Assembly: GCA_004134985.1 (NCBI GenBank)
Contig: REGQ01000020.1
Location: 1 to 64,000, forward strand
DNA from: Paenibacillaceae bacterium
Lineage (GTDB): Bacteria; Bacillota; Bacilli; Paenibacillales; Paenibacillaceae
Reading direction: 5' to 3'
DNA: 64,000 bases
Each line of letters starts with the position of its first letter. Positions within the stretch are counted from its first letter, which is position 1. The translations under genes were made by a program, and so were the position numbers. This document shows positions 19,108-25,962 of this stretch, piece by piece. Under the pieces are notes generated by a model. It worked only from the letters and a program-made list of their open reading frames with translations, was not told the DNA's origin and made no database searches.

Positions 19108-19260
19108 ATGGTTACATACGTATGTTTGGGATTATTGTTTCTTTTTGTCGCATACAAGTCACTATTTTACTATATTGGACGCAAACGCACACCCGATCCG
19201 GAACAAATCGATCAGATTGTCATCACCATTCTCAAAACGAGCGGTCGTGATCGTTCATGA
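19108..19260 (+). CDS. 50-aa single-membrane-helix protein
   Basis: A short frame beginning ATG 19108 behind AGAGAGG (7 nt) and ending TGA 19260. The product starts MVTYVCLGLLFLFVAYKSLF, one membrane helix, followed by a basic and polar cytoplasmic tail (GRKRTPDPEQIDQIVITILK). Its stop overlaps the start of the next gene as ATGA, the classic sign of translational coupling. Real coding is supported by the RBS, the membrane helix and the overlap. It is divergent from the vWA/tubulin genes and shares their control region, so it probably belongs to the same system, perhaps as a small partner of the zinc-ribbon membrane protein. No family recognised. Confidence 0.7.
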   Translation: MVTYVCLGLLFLFVAYKSLFYYIGRKRTPDPEQIDQIVITILKTSGRDRS

Positions 19261-20183
19261 ACGGGAAAACTGCGGTATATTTGTACCCTTACGAGAAAAC
19301 AAGATACGCCTATCAGAAGCTGTACATCTGCCGCAGCTGCGGGCAATTTTCGGTACTGCGGGATGAAACCTGCGCAGGATGCGGCAAAAGCAAGCTGACC
19401 CCGATTGAGCAAAGAGCTGGCTTTCTGGTAAAGCGGACGATGTGGATGGAGCACATCATCGGACTGCTCATCCTGCTATTCGCCGTTGTCTTCAGCCCTA
19501 ACGAAGAGTGGATAGCACTCAGCGCTGCAGGCGGTTTGCTTCTGCTGCTGCTTCTCTTAGCCAGCCAGCGAAAATCAGTAACCGCAAAAAAACGGAAAAT
19601 GCTGATTAAATTAATTGAGCGCGATCCGGCGCTGCTGCGCGGTGGACTCATTCAGGATCGGGAAGACGCCATCGCGGTGTTCCATGATGGAGACAAGCCG
19701 CTTGCCTACGAAATGCTGCGGGAAATCGGCATGCTGATGCAAACCGACCAGCTGCGGATTGAGCAGATTCTGCTGCTGCAATCGTTCATTCTCCGCAAAG
19801 ATATGGATTTGATGCTGCAGCCGCTGCTCATGAGACGGTTTGATCCCGATCTTGTCGCCTATATCGGCGAACTGGCCAAAATCAGAAGAGATCTACTGAA
19901 GGAATCCGCCTTCCGCTATGTGCTCGTCTTTGAAACGCAAATTCTTGAAATGGCTGGCGGCGCCCAGATTTTGACGAATGTGGCTGGAGCGGCTGTCCGC
20001 AAAAAACGCTATATTACCCTTTATCCCCATCTGGTCATGCGCTATGCACGCAAGCTGCCGCGGGACCGGTTTTTGCGGCTTTATGACGTCATCCGCCTTT
20101 ATCCGCAGCAGGATTTCGGCGAGCTTGCCGACGAAGTGTATACCATTTATAACGAAAGATACAGAAATCAAGGCAGCTACTAG
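19257..20183 (+). CDS. Zinc-ribbon, two-helix membrane protein
   Basis: 308 aa; its ATG overlaps the stop of the 50-aa gene by 4 nt. An N-terminal zinc ribbon is visible (CRSCG at about 25-29, CAGCG at 39-43), then two adjacent membrane helices (about 67-83 and 87-104) and a 200-residue helical cytoplasmic domain rich in Leu, Arg and Glu (IEQILLLQSFILRKDMDLML, LYDVIRLYPQQDF). I know no function for it. Zinc ribbons also start the GTPase at 7998-9260. The divergent placement, shared control region and membrane location suggest a sensor or anchor of the tubulin/vWA/GTPase system. A terminator follows. Confidence 0.7.
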   Translation: MNGKTAVYLYPYEKTRYAYQKLYICRSCGQFSVLRDETCAGCGKSKLTPIEQRAGFLVKRTMWMEHIIGLLILLFAVVFSPNEEWIALSAAGGLLLLLLLLASQRKSVTAKKRKMLIKLIERDPALLRGGLIQDREDAIAVFHDGDKPLAYEMLREIGMLMQTDQLRIEQILLLQSFILRKDMDLMLQPLLMRRFDPDLVAYIGELAKIRRDLLKESAFRYVLVFETQILEMAGGAQILTNVAGAAVRKKRYITLYPHLVMRYARKLPRDRFLRLYDVIRLYPQQDFGELADEVYTIYNERYRNQGSY

Positions 20184-20216
20184 AAAGCTGCTGCAACATT
20201 CACCAACTACGCATAG

Positions 20217-20256
20217 AACCGGAGATGGCCTTCAGCAGCCGCCTCCGGTTTTTTAT
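20217..20256 (+). terminator. Terminator after the zinc-ribbon membrane gene
   Basis: AACCGGAG (20217-20224) pairs with CTCCGGTT (20243-20250), followed by TTTT. It closes the 19108-20183 pair. Confidence 0.75.
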
Positions 20257-20384
20257 GTTAGGTAATTTAACATTTTACTATTATATTATAGGTAATATTA
20301 ATTAACTTTTTATAAAGAATGTGTGAAGAACCTCTGATATTTTTTGTGATAGCTAGTTAATTACAATTATATATGTTATTTTAG

Positions 20385-20418
20385 TTGACACAATAAATCT
20401 ATTAACTTAATATTGTGT
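20385..20418 (+). promoter_or_regulatory. Amidase promoter with overlapping inverted repeat
   Basis: TTGACA (20385-20390) and TAATAT (20408-20413) are spaced by 17 bp. An inverted repeat ACACAATA (20388-20395) / TATTGTGT (20411-20418) overlaps both hexamers, so a dimeric repressor bound here would block polymerase. No regulator gene is adjacent. Confidence 0.6.
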
Positions 20419-20453
20419 TAGAATAAATAACATAAACGAAAGGGTTGAGCATC

Positions 20454-22052
20454 ATGAATTTACTTTTACGCAAGCAGGTCCCCTTTATGAAAACGTTCGC
20501 CGCTTCATTTCTTGTCCTTTCACTCCTCTTCTCCGCCTTGACTGCTGCTTCACCTACCGCCTCCGCCGCCGCTTCATTCAAATTGCAAGAAACAACCATT
20601 TCAGATGTACATACCGCGATGGAAAAAGGCACGCTCAGCTGCCGGGCACTGGTCGAACAATATTTGGCTCAGATCAAATCCTATGACAAGACCGGCCCCG
20701 CAATCAATGCGATTATTACAACGAATTCCCAAGCGCTGGTTACCGCAGATATTTTGGACAAACAGTTCAAGAAAGATGGGTTAACCGGCCCGCTGCACTG
20801 CGTGCCCGTAATTGTAAAGGATAACTACAACACCGTCGATATGCCGACTACCGGCGGATCGCTCTCGCTGCAGGGGTTTATGCCCTACAAGGATGCGTTT
20901 ACGGTTGCCAGACTGCGTGATGCCGGAGCGATCATTTTGGCCAAATCCAATTTGAGTGAATTCGCCAACGGCACAACAACCTTCAGTTCGCTGGGTGGAC
21001 AGACGCTTAATCCTTATGACTTGACGCGCGTGCCAAGCGGCTCGAGTGGGGGAACAGGCGCTTCGATCGCCGCTAATATGGGATTGATCGGACTGGGCAC
21101 CGAAACCGGACGTTCTGTCCGCGGCCCTGCAGCTTATAACTCCCTCGTTGGTCTCGTGCCGACAGACGGCCTGATCAGCCGTGAAGGCATTCTCCCCCTC
21201 TCCGATTCGAGAGACCGGTCCGGCCCAATTACCCGCACGGTTGCTGATGCCGCCAAAGTGCTCGATGTAATGGTAGGCTATGATTCGGAAGATCCGATCA
21301 CCGTGGAAAGCTACGGACAAATTCCTGATACCTATACGGCTTTTCTTAAAAAAGACGGTTTGAAAGGCGCTCGTATCGGTGTGCTTCGTCAAGGTTTCGA
21401 TCCCAAAACACTTGGTACGGCAGACACAACAAATCCGGAAATACTCGCATTAATTGAAACCGCCGTTGCCGATCTGAAGAAACAAGGCGCGATCATTGTC
21501 GATCCGGTGGGCAGCACCGTGAACTTGAACGACTACCTCGCCCTCCCGGGCGTACCAGGAGAACAAAAAACAGGCGTGGACGATTTCTTGAAAAAATACG
21601 GTAAATTTGCTCCAACGAAAACATTTAAAGATATCGCATATTCCGGACAGATCGAGCCAGGGCTTGTCGAGGGCTTCCAAAAGCGGAGCGCTGAACCCGG
21701 CGTAGACAAGGAGAGCGCCGCTTACATGCAAGGCCTGCTCAACAAAAAATCAATCCGCAATGCATTGACCAAAATTATGGTGGAAAACAAACTTGACGCA
21801 CTCGTTTATCCTTATAACATCGATATTCCGCAAAAAATCGGCACAGTGATGGACGCCGGCAATCGGTTCAGTCCGAACTCAGGCCTCCCGGCCATCGTTG
21901 TTCCGGCAGGGTTCACCTCAGACGGACTGCCAGCAAGTCTGGAGTTCCTCGGTTCTGCATTCAGCGAAGGCAAGTTGATTCAATTTGCCTATGCTTATGA
22001 GCAGGCTACCCTGCACAGACGGCCGCCAGCTACAACGCCTGTCAAACCTTAG
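20454..22052 (+). CDS. Secreted amidase (amidase signature family)
   Basis: 532 aa from ATG 20454; an upstream TTG at 20445 is too close to the AAAGGG RBS. The signal peptide (MKTFAASFLVLSLLFSALTA) has a likely cleavage at ASA. The amidase-signature catalytic triad is visible: the Lys in VIVKDNY, the cis-Ser in PSGSSGGTGAS and the nucleophile Ser in GTETGRSVRGPA. The usual GTETGGS reads GTETGRS here, a Gly-to-Arg change beside the nucleophile. The family hydrolyses carboxamides (GatA, fatty-acid and aryl amidases); the export signal suggests an extracellular amide substrate. The LVEQYLAQI N-terminal pattern fits secreted Bacillota amidases. Monocistronic under its own promoter. Confidence 0.85.
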   Translation: MNLLLRKQVPFMKTFAASFLVLSLLFSALTAASPTASAAASFKLQETTISDVHTAMEKGTLSCRALVEQYLAQIKSYDKTGPAINAIITTNSQALVTADILDKQFKKDGLTGPLHCVPVIVKDNYNTVDMPTTGGSLSLQGFMPYKDAFTVARLRDAGAIILAKSNLSEFANGTTTFSSLGGQTLNPYDLTRVPSGSSGGTGASIAANMGLIGLGTETGRSVRGPAAYNSLVGLVPTDGLISREGILPLSDSRDRSGPITRTVADAAKVLDVMVGYDSEDPITVESYGQIPDTYTAFLKKDGLKGARIGVLRQGFDPKTLGTADTTNPEILALIETAVADLKKQGAIIVDPVGSTVNLNDYLALPGVPGEQKTGVDDFLKKYGKFAPTKTFKDIAYSGQIEPGLVEGFQKRSAEPGVDKESAAYMQGLLNKKSIRNALTKIMVENKLDALVYPYNIDIPQKIGTVMDAGNRFSPNSGLPAIVVPAGFTSDGLPASLEFLGSAFSEGKLIQFAYAYEQATLHRRPPATTPVKP

Positions 22053-22108
22053 ACTGGCATTCATAAGAACCCATGCCAGCTTAACGATTGCAAAACATCA
22101 ATTTGCAT

Positions 22109-22137
22109 TTGCAACTAACTGCTTCATGCAGTATAAT
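22109..22137 (+). promoter_or_regulatory. serS leader promoter
   Basis: TTGCAA (22109-22114), a 17-bp spacer and TATAAT (22132-22137). Transcription would start near 22144, leaving a leader of about 265 nt before serS. Confidence 0.75.
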
Positions 22138-22143
22138 GCAATC

Positions 22144-22352
22144 AACATAACGACCACTTGCCGATGAAGAGCATCCAACTCCGAGGCGTCTTCGTTAAGG
22201 AGGATTAGCTTGATCCATCTTCCCAAGTTGACCGGCACCGCCCGTTACCGCGGAACCAAAGAGGATCATCCGGTATTCCGCCGGATGGTCAAATTGGGTG
22301 GCACCGCGAGCCAAAGCGCCCCTCGTCCCAACAGATGACGGGCGCTTTTTGC
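22144..22352 (+). ncRNA. T-box leader of serS
   Basis: The conserved T-box sequence ATTGGGTGGCACCGCGAG spans 22293-22310. It is followed by an intrinsic terminator: AGCGCCC (22315-22321) pairs with GGGCGCT (22340-22346), then a T run. Known T-boxes read uncharged tRNA, here presumably tRNA-Ser. The 5' part is short and I cannot draw a full Stem I; a UCC triplet inside ATCCAACTCCGAGG (about 22167-22180) is a possible serine specifier. Family assignment is secure from the T-box and terminator; the specifier is a guess. Confidence 0.8.
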
Positions 22353-22409
22353 ATTTTTTTGGCCTTATAGCCGGATGCAAACCAAATTGGATACAAGGGA
22401 GTGCGGACC

Positions 22410-23687
22410 ATGTTGGATGTGAAATGGATTAGAAATCATGCGGAAGAGGTACAGCGCGCGGCAGATCATAAAGGCATTGCAGTTTCAATTGCCGAATTGC
22501 TGCTGCTCGACAACGAGACGCGGCAGTTGCGGCAGGAAACAGAACAGCTGCGCTTTACCCGCAACAGCTTGGCCAAGCAGGCAAGCGATTATGCCCGCAG
22601 CGGAGAAGCGGACAAGCTGGCGAACGTGAAGCAGCAGGGCGCACACAACAACAGTCTGCTCGGATCGCTTGAAGGCGAGCTGAAAGCACAGCAAAAACGC
22701 TTTGACGAGCTCATGCTGCTCGTCCCCAATATCGTATCGCCAGATACGCCGCTCGGGCGCAGCGATGAGGACAATGTTGAAGTCAGACAGGTAGGCATAT
22801 TGCCTGCACATGACTTTGAACCGCTGGATCATGTGGAGCTTGGCAAACTGCATGATATCATCGATCTCCCCCGCGGCGTTAAGGCCGCAGGATCGCGCAA
22901 CTATTATTTGAAAGGCGCCGGCGTGCTGCTTCACCGGGCTGTGCAGCAGTTGGCAATCGATTTGATTGCCAGGAAAGGCTTCACTTTGCTGGAAGTTCCG
23001 GTTACTGCACGGTACGAAACCATGCTCGGCACCTGTTTCTTCCCGTTAGGAGCGGATCAGGCCTTTCGGCTGGAAAACGAAGACAAGTGGCTGACCGGCA
23101 CGTCGGAAGCTTCGCTTGTTATGTATCATGCCAACGAAATTATCGATGTTACCGCTCCATTGCGCCTGGCTGCAGCCAGCAATTGCTTTCGCAGCGAGGT
23201 CGGCTCGGCGGGCAGGGATGTGCATGGCTTGTACCGGGTTCACCAGTTCGCCAAGGTCGAGCAGGTGGTACTTTGCCAGGCTGATCCGGATTTATCGGAA
23301 GCGATGCTGCAGGAGATTACCGCTAATGCGGAAACGCTGCTCCGCTTGCTCGAACTTCCTTACCGCGTCATGGCCGTATGCACAGGGGACATGTCGCAAA
23401 AGACGTACAAGCAATATGATATTGAAACGTGGATGCCAAGCCGCAAGCAGTATGGCGAAACCCATTCGGCTTCGAATTTGCATGATTTTCAAGCCAAGCG
23501 TGCCAACATCCGTTATCGGGATGAGGAAGGCAAGCTGAAGCATTGCCATACACTTAACAATACGATGGTTGCTTCGCCGCGGATTCTCATTCCATTGCTG
23601 GAAAACCATCAAACTGCCGATGGCTCGATTCGCATACCGGAAGCAGTGCGCCCCTATATGAACGGAATTGAGCTGCTTCGCCCTTAG
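22410..23687 (+). CDS. serS: Seryl-tRNA synthetase (divergent motif 3)
   Basis: 425 aa from ATG 22410, behind AAGGGAG; an upstream GTG at 22401 lies within the RBS. It charges tRNA-Ser with serine. The N-terminal coiled-coil arm (about 30-100) is present, then class-II motif 2 (FRSEVGSAGRDVHGLYRVHQ) and motif 3 (NTMVASPRILIPLLENHQ), with the C-terminal SIRIPEAVRPYMNG. Motif 3 differs from the usual bacterial NGSGLAVGRT, so this may be a second SerRS or a distinct branch rather than the main housekeeping enzyme. The T-box upstream implies control by uncharged tRNA. Single-gene unit, closed by a terminator. Confidence 0.87.
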   Translation: MLDVKWIRNHAEEVQRAADHKGIAVSIAELLLLDNETRQLRQETEQLRFTRNSLAKQASDYARSGEADKLANVKQQGAHNNSLLGSLEGELKAQQKRFDELMLLVPNIVSPDTPLGRSDEDNVEVRQVGILPAHDFEPLDHVELGKLHDIIDLPRGVKAAGSRNYYLKGAGVLLHRAVQQLAIDLIARKGFTLLEVPVTARYETMLGTCFFPLGADQAFRLENEDKWLTGTSEASLVMYHANEIIDVTAPLRLAAASNCFRSEVGSAGRDVHGLYRVHQFAKVEQVVLCQADPDLSEAMLQEITANAETLLRLLELPYRVMAVCTGDMSQKTYKQYDIETWMPSRKQYGETHSASNLHDFQAKRANIRYRDEEGKLKHCHTLNNTMVASPRILIPLLENHQTADGSIRIPEAVRPYMNGIELLRP

Positions 23688-23711
23688 CAAAAGCAGCGAT
23701 CTGACACAGTG

Positions 23712-23763
23712 AAACCCGCTCCACAGAAGAACAATAAAGAATGTCTTCAGGAGCGGGTTTTGT
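23712..23763. terminator. Bidirectional terminator between serS and folD
   Basis: AAACCCGCTCC (23712-23722) pairs with GGAGCGGGTTT (23750-23760), an 11-bp stem with T or A runs on both sides, between convergent genes. Confidence 0.85.
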
Positions 23764-23818
23764 GCTTCAATGAAACTTATAAACGCCTATATTTCTCCAG
23801 CAAGATCATTGCATTCTA

Positions 23819-24673
23819 TTACAGAGGATGAAGCTGTTCAGCGGCATCCACCGTATGCTTTAGCAAAGTAGCAATCGTTACCGGTCCAACGCCTCCAGGA
23901 ACTGGCGTAATGGCACTCGCCTGTTGCAAGCAAGCCTCGTATTCAACGTCTCCGACATTGCCCGGGTTGTAGCCGGCATCCAGCACGACAGCCCCTTCCT
24001 TGATCCAACTACCGCGAATCAGCTCCGGTCTGCCGACAGCTGCCACTACAATATCCCCTGAACGGACAATGCCTTCAAGTCCTGTTGTTTTCGAGTGACA
24101 AATCGTGACTGTCGCATTGCGGTTGAGCAGCATCATCGACACCGGTTTCCCTAGAATCGGACTGCGTCCAACCACAACAGCGTGTTTCCCCTCCACCTCA
24201 ATGCGGTATGCCTCCAGGATTGCCATAATCGCAGCAGGAGTACAGGATGGGAAGGCCGCTTCATCAAAAGCATTTTGGGCAAAACCCAACATGGTCACAC
24301 CATCGACATCCTTGGCAATATCAATCGCCTCAAAAGCTGCCCGCTCATCGATTCCTGCCGGAACGGGATGCTGCAGCAAAATGCCATGTATACTCTTATC
24401 TTCATTTAAGCCTTTAATTGTATCAAGCAGTTCTTCTGTCGTGGTGTCTTCGGGGAGATGAATTTTGCGGGAAGCAATGCCCAGCCGCTTGCATGCATTG
24501 CCCTTCATCCGTACATAAGTATCCGACGCCGGATCATTCCCTACCAAAATCGTTGCCAGGCAAGGTATGATCCCCCGCTCAGCAAGCCTGCTGATTCTGT
24601 CCGCCAGGCGCTCCTTGATACTTGCAGCGACGCGTGTTCCGTCTAAAATGGTTTTGTGCGTGTTGTTGCTCAT
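23819..24673 (-). CDS. folD: Bifunctional methylenetetrahydrofolate dehydrogenase / cyclohydrolase
   Basis: 284 aa, ATG 24673 behind AGGGAGG. FolD interconverts 5,10-methylene-THF, methenyl-THF and 10-formyl-THF in the cytoplasm with NADP, supplying formyl groups for purines. Family motifs seen: [16 protein letters not shown] (active-site Tyr and Lys), [18 protein letters not shown], the dinucleotide loop [20 protein letters not shown], and the C-terminal [15 protein letters not shown]. Length is normal. It is governed by a ZTP riboswitch with a terminator in the leader, consistent with sensing of folate/purine shortage through ZTP. Alone in its transcription unit. Confidence 0.97.
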   Translation of the reverse strand: MSNNTHKTILDGTRVAASIKERLADRISRLAERGIIPCLATILVGNDPASDTYVRMKGNACKRLGIASRKIHLPEDTTTEELLDTIKGLNEDKSIHGILLQHPVPAGIDERAAFEAIDIAKDVDGVTMLGFAQNAFDEAAFPSCTPAAIMAILEAYRIEVEGKHAVVVGRSPILGKPVSMMLLNRNATVTICHSKTTGLEGIVRSGDIVVAAVGRPELIRGSWIKEGAVVLDAGYNPGNVGDVEYEACLQQASAITPVPGGVGPVTIATLLKHTVDAAEQLHPL

Positions 24674-24703
24674 TCGTCATCCTCCCTTTCGTCTTATGAA
24701 AAC

Positions 24704-24813
24704 ATAAAAAGGCAAGGGGTTTCCCCCTCACCTTTGCCCAGGCGTACGGCTTATGAGCGGTATGCTCCCTCATGGTTCACCATGCTCCGCCAGTTACATA
24801 CCGATAATATATA
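24704..24813 (-). ncRNA. ZTP (pfl) riboswitch upstream of folD
   Basis: On the minus strand the leader contains AACTGGCGGAGCATGGTGAACC, then GAGGGAGCATACCGC, and the signature GCCGTACGCCTGGGC (24736-24800), matching the conserved core of the pfl/ZTP aptamer. The expression platform is a 12-bp hairpin (24708-24719 with 24724-24735) followed by a U run. Known members sense ZTP/AICAR-phosphate and turn on folate and purine genes, exactly the class found here. Confidence 0.88.
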
Positions 24814-24819
24814 GCCAAG

Positions 24820-24848
24820 ATTTTATTATAAATCAGCCGCGGCGTCAA
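24820..24848 (-). promoter_or_regulatory. folD promoter
   Basis: On the minus strand TTGACG (24843-24848), a 17-bp spacer and TAAAAT (24820-24825). Start of transcription near 24813, just ahead of the riboswitch. Confidence 0.7.
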
Positions 24849-24885
24849 CCAGCCAACACTGATTGTTCTCTTACTTTTCATACCA

Positions 24886-25740
24886 TTACTTCTGCCGAGC
24901 AAGTCGCTCCACTTCTGACAAAGTCAGCTTTGTCAGACGAGCCACACTTTCCTTGGACATTCCTTCTCTCAGCATTTCCAATGCCACTTCAACTTTTCCT
25001 TCCGTATGACCTTCTTTGCGACCTTCTATAATTCCCTCTTTAATTCCCTCTTTAATTCCTTCTTTTAATCCTTCTGCTCTTCCTTCTTCTTTACCACGTG
25101 CAATACCGTCAGAAATTAAACTGTTGCGCTCAATAAGCGAGTTCTCACGCGCTTCATACAATTCCTGGACCTCTGCGTCACCACTTAGCCACTCCAGACG
25201 TTCTTCCGCTTTTTTGATTGCTGGATCCATGATCATCAGCTCCTTTAGCAACGGTTCGGGAATTCTTCCATCCATAAATAGCAACCACCGGTGAAGAGGA
25301 TCACTCATATCCTTCTCCACCTTCGTAAATTTGGGCAGCTCGATAAAATGCAGCTCCACATCATCCGTCAGCATATAATTCTCTTCATGATCCTCATATA
25401 AATGAAATGTACTATGAAACCGCTCAATTGGCAGCATTATAAAGTCCAATATGTTAATTGTAATTGTCTTTTTCAAAGCATCATAGGCTGCTCCGGCTTT
25501 AATGCTCTCCAAGTAGAGCTTGCTGAAATAAAACAACGTCCGCTTCGTCATGTTGCGGTGATCCGTTATCTGCATTTCAATATCAATTTGTACACCATCC
25601 ATTGTATGTGCACGAATATCCAGCCTGCCCGTATAGCAAACATACGTTCTATTTTCAACAATATATTTAATTTCTTGCGGGGGAATTGTTCTGCGCCATT
25701 GAAACGTATGGCCCCCAGTTGCCAATGACCACCTGTGCAT
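24886..25740 (-). CDS. Rpn-family PD-(D/E)XK nuclease/transposase-like protein, N-terminally truncated
   Basis: 284 aa. The core reads GRLDIRAHTMDGVQIDIEMQ, the D-x-(n)-D/E-I-E-x-Q nuclease motif of the Rpn (recombination-promoting nuclease, PDDEXK) family, followed by KRTLFYFSKLYLESI. Residues about 215-245 are a GKEEG/GIKEGI repeat typical of the family tail, and the C-terminus has KESVARLTKLTLSEVE. The usual first 50 residues (an LFKKIFG-type start) are missing: the frame begins exactly at the edge of an inverted-repeat element at 25740. No RBS is apparent. Probably a disrupted gene. A weak terminator cannot be identified downstream. Confidence 0.72.
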   Translation of the reverse strand: MHRWSLATGGHTFQWRRTIPPQEIKYIVENRTYVCYTGRLDIRAHTMDGVQIDIEMQITDHRNMTKRTLFYFSKLYLESIKAGAAYDALKKTITINILDFIMLPIERFHSTFHLYEDHEENYMLTDDVELHFIELPKFTKVEKDMSDPLHRWLLFMDGRIPEPLLKELMIMDPAIKKAEERLEWLSGDAEVQELYEARENSLIERNSLISDGIARGKEEGRAEGLKEGIKEGIKEGIIEGRKEGHTEGKVEVALEMLREGMSKESVARLTKLTLSEVERLARQK

Positions 25741-25867
25741 TTTCTTTGTATACCCTATCTCAGGTTACACAAGATATCAGATCAATTCCTGTAAGTCGGC
25801 GCTGCGACTGCAACCCGAGGCTCTTCGCCCCGAAGTCGCTTTAGCGGAGATAGGGTATACAAGAAAA
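25740..25867. mobile_element. 128-bp MITE-like element with 21/22-bp inverted ends
   Basis: The left end TTTTCTTTGTATACCCTATC (25740-) is the reverse complement of the right end GATAGGGTATACAAGAAAA (to 25867), with one base missing in the right arm; the arms are 21 and 22 bp. The interior is GC-rich and itself holds AGTCG-N6-CGACT and CTTCG/CGAAG pairs. No coding capacity. It abuts the truncated rpn gene, so its arrival may have cut that gene. Mobility is inferred from structure only. Confidence 0.6.
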
Positions 25868-25962
25868 CAGCTAATGCTCCTCTCCCTGATTACCCTGTCC
25901 CCCAATGCATACTATAGACTCGAGGCTGTCAAGGACACACGCGCTGCGATTCTCCTCCCCGT

